A stretch of DNA of 64,000 bases from Hetaerina americana. Taxonomy: Eukaryota > Arthropoda > Insecta > Odonata > Calopterygidae. How positions within the stretch are numbered: the first letter of the stretch is position 1; each line of letters begins with the position of its first letter. Of the stretch, positions 24,056 to 36,085 are shown piece by piece. The stretch spans positions 41,740,238-41,804,237 of the forward strand of contig JAKTNV010000005.1 in assembly GCA_022747635.1 (NCBI GenBank). Reading direction: 5' to 3'. The notes beneath the pieces are model-generated. The model searched no databases, had not been told where the DNA came from, and saw nothing but the letters and a program-made list of their open reading frames with translations. The position numbers and the translations under genes were made by a program.

Positions 24056-26954
24056 GTAAGTGACACTACGAAAGTACATAAATGCACAATTCCTGGTAAA
24101 AAATCACCTGGAATGCAGGTGCCCAGTTAAAATTCAATTCATGTTTTGTTTGTTGACGGTTTAAACCTAAATATAATAAGTACATATCTAAGCCTGCCTG
24201 CATGATACCCTCCAAGTTATTGCTATGGTTTGTTGGAGGGGTAATTTCACACCAAACACGTTGCGTCCAAATTAGGTTTATCTTAATTGTTAATAACTTA
24301 TGTAAAATACAAGTAATGGAGAAAATGATAACTGCAGGTACATGCACTACGGTATCTACATGTGAAGTACTTCTCTGTACACGTGAGAGGAGCTGCTATG
24401 AACAAGAAGGGCACTTAACTAAGGCTAGATGCAATAGTGACTACATATGTTCTACACGGTATGGAAGCGTAAACAATGATGAAAGCCAAGAAATGCGGAA
24501 CATATTTGATGATGGAAGGAATGTATCTTATAATCTGGAAAATCTGTAGCTAGTGTATACTTCCCAACAGCGGACTATCTATGTGTCGAATGATAATTCT
24601 GAATCATAATGGAAGTGAGTTCACGTTTGCATGGAGACATAAAAATATTGCATTTACGTACGTACGTTTTGGAAATTAATCCTTTTTTTCTACATTTGAA
24701 GGCCACCTAGACTTTGAAATTTAGTGTTAAGTCTTCCACAAGGACAGAATAAATTGTGGCGTGGTACAGAAATAGGACAAAGGAGGGCCTTGTTAATTCT
24801 ATTTTTAATGGAGATGTTGAAATACGCTTGAAATAAATAATTGGGGGGACATTCCATGGTTCTCCATTTGTTTAGTTTTAGTTCAGTTTCATAAATTTGC
24901 CTTTCAGAACTCAATGACAAGAGAAAAATATTCCGTCAATCGGAGTGTATGACTTTGCTGAATCTGCACGCAATATTAAGAATTTCAAGAAATCACATTC
25001 ACCGCTCCAAAGTGTTTATCATACGGTGAAAAAAGCGTAAAATGCTGTTATGTCTTCATAAGTTCCTTGCGCTAAATCTTGCAGTTATCCTCAATTAACT
25101 GTGATAATAGGATATAGTCTACTGAATCCTGTGAACAAGTGTTTACTTTTCTGAGTGAGTAGGATCCCATTTTCTTCCAGAAAGATTTTTTTCTCCCTTC
25201 GTTAACTATCTCTGTTTCGCTGTACAAGACGGGATTCGTTTGAACCTCATGATAATTTGGGCACTAAGGAGTCTCATTTGTTTTATATAATGCCCTTTAA
25301 AACGCACCATCGCCATTTATCAGCGAAAAAAAATCACATTTTGATCTCCTTAAAAATTTTATTCTGAATTACTCCTCTCAAGCTGAAATCACCAAGGGGT
25401 ACGATGTCGGGTTTAGATAGCAGTGCCTTCACTGAAATTAAGTTCCAGTATTTGCCGGAAAATAATTCCTCTTCACTGGATAAATCTTGCTGCGTTCTCC
25501 TTGGATGGAGCAAAAAATATATCAAACGAACACACACATGAACCCATGCACGTAAATTAGCGCTAGCTCACTCCAAAAACGAGGGTAAACCTATTCATCA
25601 ATCTATTTTTGTGATCTCTAAAGTGCTTGACCTTTCTTTTTCCGTTTTTCTCTCTTATTCACCGCAGCTCCTCCACATTTTATATTGCAAAACCTAACCT
25701 CTTTTTAAATAGAAACGTTCTTTCAACCCAGTCCCCGGTCTTGCAAAATAAGACGTTCAAGTGTTGGCGAAGTATAAGCTCCGAAGAGTCAACAGATACG
25801 TGTACCGCACGGGTACATAAATATTGCTGTTTTATATCCATTATGTTAGTAACTATTCAAGGGAGTATAGATGGTATCTTGTGCTGATCTGAAATTAGGG
25901 CGACGGCCTCCAGCCTGACTTACCAAAGCTGGTATATTTGGTTGATAAGATTCCATCGGTGGTAAAAATATCTTCGGTCGTATTAAGTGTTATTGATTTT
26001 ATAATTTTGCCATATTTTCCCGAAATTTAGCCTTAATGTGATGTCATGCACTTTTATTATTTCGATTAATTAGTATGACCATGTAAAACAGTTAAATCAT
26101 ATTGCTATTAATTGTACGAAACCTAAGACCAAATAATGTTTCATTCAAGGTTTTATCCGTTATCAACATCATTATTGAGTGATCGTATTTATTTTTTAAT
26201 TGTTTAGCTTATTTCTCTCTACTATTATTTTTTACAACGAATGCACGAAAGATGCAGCCTAGGCCTTTCATTTGTCATCGTATTCTCATTTGTATTGTTT
26301 TTTTCGAAATGACGTCTCTCACATTTCCTCATTTATATTTGGTTTACTCCTTTGCGCTTTTTTGTCTTCTTAATATTCTCGTTATGCCACCGAAATATTT
26401 AAGGATATCACTGTTTTATACTTAAATGTTAAGTGTTATAAAGGTATTTTTTGTTGAATTTTAGTGTAATCATATAAAGTTGAGAACAAGAACGAATAAT
26501 ATATATTTTTTGATTACGTTGTTGTTTATCTGGTTTTCTTAACACAGAATGAATTAAATTGTATGTTGACGTTAATCTACTACTACTACTGTACTAGACG
26601 GTGCAAAACGGTTACGGTGAACTGTGAACTGCTTTTTACTAGCAATGGCATTAATTATATTGGCTTTCATAAACATGTTATGAACTCATGTAAAGTTAAT
26701 CAGAGATTCACGAGATGAATGAAAATGCATTTAAAAAATTCCTTATTCTTGACCCAGAAGCAGTAAGCTAAAAACAATAGTGTTTTTGTAAAACTATTTA
26801 ACAAACATCAACCAAGTTATGGTACTTGCGGCACAATAAGCAATGTAATATATTATTTTTACCCTTGGCTCTGTTTTCTTCGTTGCGGCAATTATTAGCT
26901 GTAGTGTAGCAATATTATTTATGAAACCAATATTGTTTTCTTCTCTCACAACAG
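24056..26954 (+). other. slit intron (phase 2) between the D2 cap and its first repeat
   Basis: This 2,899-bp AT-rich intron is bounded by GTAAGT and ACAACAG. It holds short simple repeats (a CTACTACTACTACT run at 26577-26590 and a TACGTACGTACG run near 24659) and scattered open frames without recognisable domains. One is the cysteine-containing frame 24310-24549. I see no transposon, RNA gene or extra exon. It is far shorter than the introns on either side. Confidence 0.85.
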
Positions 26955-27026
26955 GCGCCTGGAGCAAAATGAGATCACTGAAATTCCACCCAAGGCATTC
27001 GCTCCCTACAAGAAGCTACGAAGAAT
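26955..27026 (+). CDS. sli: slit exon: first leucine-rich repeat of D2
   Basis: This 72-nt exon is exactly one 24-residue leucine-rich repeat, the usual LRR exon size. Its first base completes the CT carried over from the upstream exon (Leu). It then encodes RLEQNEITEIPPKAFA followed by PYKKLRR, and ends in AT, the first two bases of the next codon (Ile expected). The LxLxxNxIxxIPxxAF pattern is canonical, and the wording matches the first repeat of Slit D2, where the concave face binds the first Ig domain of Robo. The acceptor is TTCTTCTCTCACAACAG at 26954; the donor is AAT|GTGAGT at 27027. Both flanking introns are phase 2, so this repeat could be skipped without a frame change. The next repeat (expected to begin DLSNN) was not found in the remaining 37 kb. 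Confidence 0.94.
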
Positions 27027-28789
27027 GTGAGTACCGTTAAGTTTTCTGTTAATACCGTTTCGCAGTCAACAAGCATCCCTTGGGACTTGTGTCTGAAACA
27101 ACAAGAACCATCGTTTGGTCTCCATGACTTCAAATCTACCCCTCATTGGTATCGATTCCTCAGCGAGGTACCATCGGAGTTTGTCTCGGACTAAAATGGC
27201 AATTTTCCTAGTCGTTTACACGGTGGAGAATTGCCCTATGTTGAAGTATAATCGTTAATTTTTAAGATGTGCTGAGTTCATTCCGTCGGCAGGAAAGTCT
27301 TGCTCGATCTCTTCGAGCGATAATGTTTTAATGCAACTCCGCGTCGATATCACAAGAGATAAACGGCCTCATGGCCGCCTAAATTCGTGCTTTATCCGCC
27401 GAGATCCAGAGAGAATTTCCACGAAAATTCCCGGCCGACATTGTCCTCATAATCTTCTCGCACGCGACTTGCACCGGAAGAAGCAGAAATAGGGTTCTCT
27501 GAAACGCCACTTGGCGGTGGCTCTCCTCCATATTCAGAGCCGACATCTCTATGCCGTAGCAGTGATTTTCTTATTACATTGCAATTGTTTACGTAGTCAT
27601 TGGCGGGCATCTCCGTGAAAACTTTTGACGGCGGTAGGTTTCAACTAATTCTCTTTCGAATCAATTTATACACGACCACATTATACCTATTTAATTTCAA
27701 TTTATTCATATTTGTGCGAGAAGTATATGCACTGATCTTGGAGTTAAAGCGCGCTCTCTTTGTCGTTAGCCTCTTCTGAAATTTTTCCAGTGTTATGCTT
27801 TTGATGTTTTCATTTTTGGTTGAGAAATCGGAGGGATGTTTCGCGGAAGCAATTTATCGAATTCTTCTGCGTTTTCAAGACTATTTTATGTAAGTGCAAT
27901 CATATATCCATGCAGTTGAGTAATTTCATTCCGCCGTCGCATTATCTACATTAATAATAGTAATAAATAAGTTAATACAATATTTAGAGTTGAAGTTAGT
28001 TGAGAATTATTTATAGACAATAAAATTTATGAAATACGGTTCGCGAAGGAAACAATATTTCTTAAAACGTTAATGCTATATTTTTCGAAAATTAAAATTC
28101 CGGCTTATATCATATTTCGTAAACCGGTTTAGTGCATATGACAAATACACAATATAAGTATTTTCATGGATGAATGCGAAAGTGAATTTCTCTCCCTTAA
28201 AAACAAACTGATACTCTCATGTGCCTACACGGAAAACTCTCATGCTCTTAAGACAGTTTATTCGTTAATTAATCTATAAACAAGAAATTTCCATCTGATA
28301 AATAAAGTTAAACAGGGTCAAATGTATCATAACATTCTTAGCTAATTCTTACTAGAGTTATTTCTCAGATAGAAACTGATTCGGGAGAATATGAAATATT
28401 TACACTAACCAATGGAACATTTTGGTCGTTCGAGAAAATCTGCAAAGCACTGCAAGCAAATCGTTATTCCTTATGCATAACCAATTACAAGGATCACAAG
28501 ATAGGAAGTTCTCACAGTTGACGGAGTCTCTTTCTAGGCATAATACTTACATGAGAACAAAGGCGCAACTAAATACATGCATTCTCACCATAGACTATTA
28601 AATGGTTCAAAATATTTGATTAACTAGAGAGATTTTTATGAAAGGTATGCTTGCTTGATTATTTACTGTTACTCAGTAGTAAAACAAACCTTATTCAGTG
28701 CATGATATTTATAGATGATTATTATTGGTATTCTACTGGTCATGATAGATTTTGGTTGGACACAGCTTAAAAAATTGTGCAAAAATACA
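27027..28789. other. AT-rich intronic sequence
   Basis: Nothing recognisable. A modestly CpG-containing patch at 27270-27620 holds a 72-codon antisense frame with no domain. Confidence 0.4.
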
Positions 28790-29300
28790 TTTACTTACCT
28801 CTCCTAACAAAATGCCCAACCTGAAATCGGGCACTACTGTAAGACCCTCTTCAATTCCGCATACCTCTTACCTCCATTAATTCCATCCAAATTGCCTATC
28901 CTACTTCTTCCCTTTCCTCGTTTGCCCAACAGTCTCCCCTCTGTCACTGGCTTCAACATCCCATCGCCAATGAAATAGCTCTGACTGCATCATTCCTGCC
29001 TCCTTTTGCTTGCTGCAGACACTCCTTTCACGTCCTCCACAATGCCCAGCTCTTCCTCGTTTGTTTTCCTCTCGGTCCTTATCACCTTTTCCGTTCTTGC
29101 CTACACCCACATTTCATAAGCCTCCAAAATACACTGAGCACCTTGCTTCAATGGCCAGGTTTCCGCTCCATGCCAAACCAAGCCAGGAATCAAAGTTTTA
29201 ACGAGCCTTTTTTTTAATATCCTTATTCAAAGTCCCTGTCAATTCCTTCCTCTTTGTGAAAGATTCTTTACGGAATGCAATTCTTCGACTTATGTTCCTA
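28790..29300 (-). pseudogene. Decayed non-LTR retrotransposon, RT C-terminal region, antisense
   Basis: On the minus strand the segment reads RRIAFRKESFTKRKELTGTL, then NKDIKKRLVKTLIPGLVWHGAETWP and EAYEMWV, a stop, then the basic tail. This is the conserved RT-downstream theme (RIAxxKEAFxxKKxLL, LKKRLVKTxVWSVALYGAETW, EAFEMWxWRR). It is the same family as 18780-19795, judged by a shared 20-bp block (ATTGGCGATGGGATGTTGAA, here reversed) and a similar 3' end, but it lies in the opposite orientation. Frameshifts and stops make it inactive. No RT catalytic block is present. Confidence 0.8.
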
Positions 29301-31329
29301 CTACTTTGAAATAAATGTGTAAATATTAATTATTATTTGTGGAAAAATTGACGAAAACCTTCTAACCAAATCGTTTAATATAAGGGGTTAGGAGCAATCT
29401 TGTGACTGGAAACTTGATTAACAAGTCGTCTTAGGAGAGATGCACGGGCCGAAATGAATTACTTTCCTTTTCAAATTTATTCCCTAATCGGTAAAGATAT
29501 TTGAGCGCAAATTATGCGATGGAGAAAATGTATGTTTGGCGGGCGTGGGTTGTGGATGAGTAGAGCCTTTGCCGGCAATTTTTCATTCATTCAGCCCACC
29601 CTCGGGCGATACGGTGTGAAGTGATTCCGCCTTCACATGAGTGCACCAACATTTTCTGATGGAAGGCACACTCGCAGCGTGCTTGAATGTCACCGAGGCT
29701 GGGAGATTGGAGTTATCGGACGATTCGAGCGGCATTCTGCGGGCAGTGAAAGGGTTTGATGGGAAAATGGAGGCACGAAGGGCGAGGTGGAAATATGATG
29801 TGAGTCAAGGCGTGGACAGGCTGCTAGGCAGGCTGATGATCGCGGATAAGGTGAAGCAAAACGAGACTATCGCTGATACCTAGTGCTTTACGTCGCTGTG
29901 TCGGATCGAAAGTGTACTTCGAGTTCGAAAATAGGTATTGTACTATAATGCAAGAAGCTTAAGTGTAGAAGTTAAATTGAGCTTTTTCATTTTTCTCTCC
30001 GTATAATTAACTATTAAGGGTCAGAAAGTCATATTGGAGTAAATACCTCAGTAATCTTAGTTTGCCGAGAATAATGGAATATGAAATAATTCATGTTGCA
30101 AAAAATTTCAAATTCACGTATATGTTTATATCCGTGGATGAGGCAATGAATAATATAGCATTTAGATTGAAAAACTTGAGTGCCTAGCTCTTGCACCTTG
30201 ACCAAATTATGATCGGATGAAAGATCTAGACCCGTTAGAAAGCGAAATGCTTTTATTTTATCAGCTTTTAAATGCGAATATTAAAGGGAAGAAAATAGAT
30301 TTTCTTCTGTGGAAGTCTAAAATTATAATAAGAATATTTAAAATTTTCAAATGTTCCCTTTGAGAATTAGACCCATATTCCTTGAATAATATAATTCTTA
30401 TAGTAATATATATATATTTTTAAGAAAATAAATTTTCTAATTGTTGATGTAGAAATTTCCTAAAAAACCAGAATTCGGCAATAATTTTCGTGGTATCATT
30501 GATGTGGGAATTTCTTTATCGACCAGTATTTTTAAATACATTCAAAATATCACTACGCACCGTAGTATTTGAAAGCCTGATGCAATAAGACGATACATGG
30601 CATACCATGCTGTTGTTTCTGCACAAACACATGGCTTATAATATGCCTTTACTCAATTGTGATGAAGTACGAAATTTGTATAGCCCTTTGCTAACCATTA
30701 TCATAAATAAATGAAGACAGTGAACTTCCATTTTTCTACATTTGATCGATACTTCAATAGTCAGAAAAAATTTATCTTTTCAGAGAAATGAAACTCCATA
30801 TCTCTCGAAAACCTTCACATTTGCATGCTAATACGATCCTATAAAGTTACGAAAAGCCTCTGTCCGTCTTTATTAAGTTCATAAAAACTTGTAGACGGCG
30901 TATGAAAGCACCGATTAGCGTATTAAATGGATCCGTTACAATTAAGGCTAAGATTAGAAAGTCGTAAAGTTGGAAAGTTGGGAACAGAAAAGGTAATTGG
31001 ATGTATTGCGTCGTGCCCCCTCAGGGAGAGTGAAATTGCGAACGAATTGTCATCCCTCCCTCAAGACAGAAAACCCACTCTGAGAAAATATCAGCTCTTC
31101 AATAACTGGGCGTTTTATCGGAGTTCATATCGCTCCTCAAAAAAGATTTCACAAGATTTATTACCATGCTAATATAAATTTCGGAATTCAGTTTCAGCCT
31201 ATCGGGTCAAGGAGAGAACCCTACAAAATCACGAGTTTGAGAATGACAGCGTGATTTCCTTTTATGAGTTGTGAATTTTCTCACTGCCTTCATATATTTC
31301 GTAAAAGACGTGGTTTTTAACGCTGCCGG
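29301..31329. other. AT-rich intronic sequence
   Basis: Holds an 80-codon frame (29641-29883) that is not low-complexity but has no recognised domain. Otherwise nothing seen. Confidence 0.4.
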
Positions 31330-32065
31330 ACTCTGATGTTTAGCGCCCTCCCGAACGGAGATAATTTAAGGAGAAAGGGAGTTACGGAACAGGGTTTCTT
31401 GTAAAAAAAATATGGGAAACGGACCGCGAAAATAGTGACAAGGGTTTAGAGTGGTGTGGTGCCGTGCGCGAGTAGCGAGGCATTACTTGGGCTGAATGGG
31501 TTCCGGGGACAAGTGGGAATGGAGAGTCGGGCGAGAGAGGAAAAATGAGGTGGGAGGGGGAAAGAGAGGGGATGTGGTGGGGGGAATAAGAGAAATGGAG
31601 GAAGGTGGAGTGGAGAACGAGAGGGGAGAGAAGGAGGGGGTCGGGAAGGGATGTGGGGAGGGCCGAATTGTGGCGAAGGGTGTGAGAGGAGTGATGACCT
31701 GAGTAGAGGAGGGCATTCCCAAGGGCAGGACGTGGTGGCTCGAAGAGAGAAGTCGGGCAGCAGGAGGGCACAGGTCGGCAAACGTAAAAGGATAAGCGCT
31801 GGACCGAAGTTGAGCGCGAGCGCGTGAGGAGGAGATGGGTGAAGGGGGGACGACGTATCCCCGCAAGGAGATGACTTGAGGGAGGGTCGTTGTGTCAGAC
31901 GCCGCACCCGATGCATTTGCAACCATCCTTTACGATTATGATGTTGTTGATTTTCGGTAGCTGCCGCGCGCTCTGCATTGTCGTCGTTCCATCTCTCGCC
32001 ATCCCTGCGTGGCGCAATATCAAGGGGCAATGATGCTGAGTATAATTATTCCCTGAAGAATCATT
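31330..32065. other. GC-richer island 7, G/A-rich on the + strand
   Basis: 31490-31760 is almost pure purine on the + strand (GGGGGAAAGAGAGGGGATGTGG), with CpG-rich sequence following to about 32060. Antisense frames of 129-194 codons are Pro/Ser/Leu-rich translations of the purine tract and are rejected as genes. Confidence 0.5.
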
Positions 32066-35030
32066 GTCGGCCCACGGCGATGAGGCCTGCAGCGTTTGCG
32101 AAATTCGGGTCGGCTATAATCCTGAATCCTGAAGTAGCTACCGGAAACCAAAGATCGTATCCATTACTTTTACATGTGTGCATCTTCGAACCATCTCCAA
32201 GTTTGAGGGTCGACTGTCGAAATGTCGGGTCTTTGATTTTTTTTAAAACCTTCCTTGGATCAGAATTTCAGAAAGTTTTCAGTCACTCAAGATCCTTGGA
32301 AGAAGCCTAATTACCGCGTTAGCCTTGAAGATGATCTCCAGAACGGATGTGATACATCGTTTCCAATCCGAAAACATTTCTTCGGCAACGCCCCAGAGCA
32401 GAGCTGCTCCATTAATCAAATCTTTTATGAATTTCAGTCACACTTGCTGTCATAATTAGAGCCCCATTAAACCGGGGATGGATGACTTTTTTACGTTGAT
32501 ATTTATAACTCACCCGGTTGTGTAGTCCTCTCTGTACAGCGCTATAGTCCTGTCTCCGCAATTTTTCCGCGTCAACGCCATTTTTCCACGTCCGAACTGG
32601 CGCCGCCTTAAACCTTTGCTGTCGGGGGAAGTGCCCTCACAATTCTTTCCCATGTCGTTCTTTCGTAACTGATGTAGCGCAAGAGAGCGGATGGCAAAGC
32701 GTCTATTGGCATCAGAAATAAAGAAATAAAGACATCAAGAAGGAAAATAATTTCAAAAGTCAAATCCCCTTATTAAAAAGTATATTATTTAGTACTATAA
32801 ATCGTATTAATCGAAGGGGGTTTTGATTTTTATTTCATAGGCTTATGGTTACGTTCCTAATTTCAGTATCGTAAAACTCATTTAGGAGCCCAACGTTTCC
32901 ATCTCATTCACTCTCTGATTTTCCTCGACGGATACCTCAGGTTCATCGCTCAAGACTTTATTTCTCTGTGTCAAATTTCCATAAATGTTCATGGAATGAG
33001 ATGCATTTTTCAATTGTTAGCTATCAAAAGCATTTTAAATATGCATTCCAATTAATTGAATGGTGCAACTCGACGATGATTTCCCGTTAGCTATACTACA
33101 TTTAAAGAATTCTGTAGGTTTTTATTCCATTTCTATGTATTTATTGATAGGATATTACATGACATTTTAGAAAATATGTCTTCTGACATTTGATTTTTAC
33201 TTTAAATAGTCTTCATTTTCGCAGTGTAGTCAAAGCAAAGTAAGTTTACAGTTTGCAGCTTACTTTTAGCTTCTGAATTCGCAAGGGAAAACTCTCGAGT
33301 ATGACATGAGTTGGTTAGTTATTGTTCTAATAATTCTCTCGATAGCATATCAGTATTAAATAATTACAGAGAAATTGCAACAAATCGTCACCCGCATGTT
33401 CTTGAAGCATAGATTATATATAGAAAATGCTGCATCATACCCATTCTTTAAGTGGAATTAAATATGTAAAGAAAGATCTTCGAAAGCGAATTTTGTAATC
33501 AAAAAGGCATCGTCCTACATACTTTCTTTTGGAGAACTACTATATGTTTAGAATTAAAATCCATATTAATAAAATACATTGAAAAAATAATCGGTGCTTA
33601 AATAATTTTTAATTTAAATAAATAATTTCATCCAAATATGATGTTATACCTACGTAACAGTATCACTATACTGACACGAAGAGTGCCAATTTTTCCATGT
33701 CTGTCATCTCTATTCATAGATTTGTGTAAATATGAGGCATTTTTTCAACCCGTTTACGTGAGGATTGGATGCCAATACTGATATAATCCAAGGTTGACCC
33801 GTGTGCGTGAGACACGAGGTAATAGATTGAGCTGTTTTCAAACAACGCGTGGTAGTGGATCCTGCCTGTGGCATGAAGTGTCAATGTGGATAAGGTTTTC
33901 TCCCAAAGGAAGGGAGAAAGGACGGGGATTGGCAGCATAGGGGTTCACAAGAGAGAAAGGAGCAGGAATAGGAATTCGGCCGCTGACAGGAATATGAGCG
34001 CAAGCTCACTACAGGCTTTCACTCCCTGGGGAAATTCTCGACTGGAATTCTAGAACCCTCCACCATTCTACCTCTACGGATTTCCTATCCAGTGCCTGCT
34101 TTGTCAAAGTGAATTACCATTCCCCAGCGTTCCCTTATCCTATCGAGATCCAAATTGTCCATATAATATCGTACGTCCCTTTAGGCTAGAATGTCGTAGT
34201 TTACTCTGAATCATGAACATTATTTTTTATTTTCAATATTTCAATTCGTTTCAGGAAAAACATTTGTCACGCATAGGTGTAATTTAGCAATATGTATTTA
34301 ATAAATTATTTTGTGTGAAACTAAATACAAGCGTGGGTGACATTTGCTCCTGTTATCATTTCTTTCATTGATGCTCCTTACATCCAGACAGATTCATCCT
34401 ACCTCTTTAAACTCTCTATTTGTAGAATATCTTCAGGTACACTCATTTTTTGAATATACTAGCAGCTTAAAGGTCGACGTTGTACGATTTTTTCTGCGTA
34501 TCTCCGTGCGTACCTTGATAGCCTAATGAATGCGATGTTCGTTACTGGCCGGTCGGGCCCAGATTGACATTTCGGGACTTCAAATGTAGACTTCCAGCCT
34601 CACCCAAGCTGTGCCAAATCAGACATTAGATCCTCTAGGAAAATATCAGACGGCACAGGAAGGGAATATGTATTAACAAAAACCGTCCGTCTCAGTAATA
34701 GGAGTTGTCTGCCCTCGGCTATCACATTCAGCTTGATGATAGCAATCATACTTCTGAATTGTAGAAAATTACCCGTGCTTTTCTACCAAATGCTCATATA
34801 ACAATAAGTATAAAAGTTGTATTAAATAATTGGCATTAGATTTTTACTGGATTTATTTGGCATTTTCCATTAATGCTTTAAAAATACTCTTTTCTCAAAA
34901 ATTGATTTCGATAATGTATGAGTTATCTTTCAAAGGCAACTTCACTTTCAGGTCTTAATACCCACCTTTAAAATTTAGGGCTAAAAAATGTTAATAATTT
35001 TTAATTTATCTTCCTATTTCGTAAACACAC
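32066..35030. other. AT-rich intronic sequence with a possible old SINE
   Basis: Mostly AT-rich without features. Near 34545-34720 a degraded segment has AGCCTCACCCAAGCTGTG (34596-34613), matching the core of SINE families A and C, and is listed separately. Confidence 0.4.
34545..34720 (+). mobile_element. Possible decayed SINE sharing the family A/C core
   Basis: The block AGCCTCACCCAAGCTGTG at 34596-34613 matches the core at 3136 and 45231. It is followed at a similar distance by CACAGGAAGGGAATATG, resembling CAGAGAAAGGACATACC in family A. The head is too degraded to show A/B boxes. The downstream block TAGGAGTTGTCTGCCCT (34699-34715) is shared with 5529-5545. Confidence 0.45.
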
Positions 35031-35039
35031 GATGGAGAA

Positions 35040-36085
35040 ATCTCTGCGCTGAACCGAGGCGACTCATTCAATATGTTACCATAGCCATTAGCTTTAATAG
35101 AAGGCGACACGTTGTTCCATTGATCAAGCGCTCTCTCTCTCTCTCTTCCCCCATATGCATCGCCCAACGACGCTCTCACAGCCTTCACTCGCCCGGGACG
35201 ACATCGCCCGCCGTGGGTATTTCTGAGTTTTAGGGAGAGTGGGATGGAGAGAGAGGGACTGCCTGGGAGGGTTTTGGTCCGATTGCGGAAATTGGGGGTG
35301 GGTCTCAACGAAAAGGCTCGGGAGGGATTGAGAGTACGGTGGTAGTCCGGAGGATTCAAATCGCGGTCGAGAGGTTTCGTGCTGGCGAGAGAAGGAAGGG
35401 TGGTGGGGAAGAAGGGCGTAGGGTTTTGGGCGGGAGGAAAGGGCTGACAGCCGAGGGTGATGTCTAACGTATGTGCGTCGGCAGTGATTTTGGCCGTGGG
35501 CCGAAGCCGCGGTTTCGGAAACCGACGTTTTCGGCGTTCGCTGCGGAGAATAGTTCATTCCATTACGTAAATGAGATCCTCCCGCTCCCAACCCCCCACG
35601 TTCCCTTTTCTCTCTCCCTCTCCCTCTCTCTCTCTATCTCTCCCTCCCTTTCGATTCCACTCCCTTTCGGTCATACCGTGTATTTTTCCTTCCCGCCGCA
35701 GCTTACGCAATCATGCGAGCGAGAATTGGGAATTTCCGAAAAGAACGAAATTAAAAGGGAGTTAGCCTCGGACTGTTTCGCAGGAAATCGAATTCTGACG
35801 GGGACGTCGAGAAAGGGGTGTTGTTGGGGGGAGGGGGTTTAAATTTATGCCGATGCAGGGGTGGGCGAGCACTATTACGCTCGCCGCGCGAGGTGGGTGG
35901 GTGGATGGGGAAGGTTGCAGAGCGGGAGGGTCAGGGCAAATGAGTCCGCGGCGGTTAGTTAGCGGGGCGGAGGAATGATTAAAAGGCTGATATTAGGTGC
36001 GATGAAGTGTTTTATGTCGTCCGCCTTCTATTCGCTCGCCTCTCCCCCTCCTGTCTTCAGCCATCTCCCACCCACCCATTCGGCG
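35040..36085. other. GC-richer island 8 with CT repeats
   Basis: A (CT)n tract at 35131-35146 is followed by CpG-rich sequence, a purine-rich stretch (35230-35450), another CT tract at 35609-35650, and GGGTGGGTGGATGGGG near 35890. Overlapping frames of up to 155 codons are Ser/Pro/Arg-rich and inconsistent between strands. I see no promoter or exon signal. Confidence 0.5.

Noticed and set aside
24310..24549. Cysteine-containing frame as an extra slit exon
   Set aside because: Cysteine spacing does not match LRRNT, EGF or LRRCT caps, and the phase and splice sites do not fit between the two identified exons.
25874..25895. Possible mir-218 (the microRNA hosted by vertebrate SLIT genes), because TTGTGCTGATCTGA resembles its seed region
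   Set aside because: The match needs a gap, and no complementary arm forming a hairpin is visible within about 100 bases on either side.
31446..32030. 194-codon minus-strand frame
   Set aside because: Reads through a purine tract giving Pro/Ser/Leu repeats; two other minus frames over the same tract are also open.
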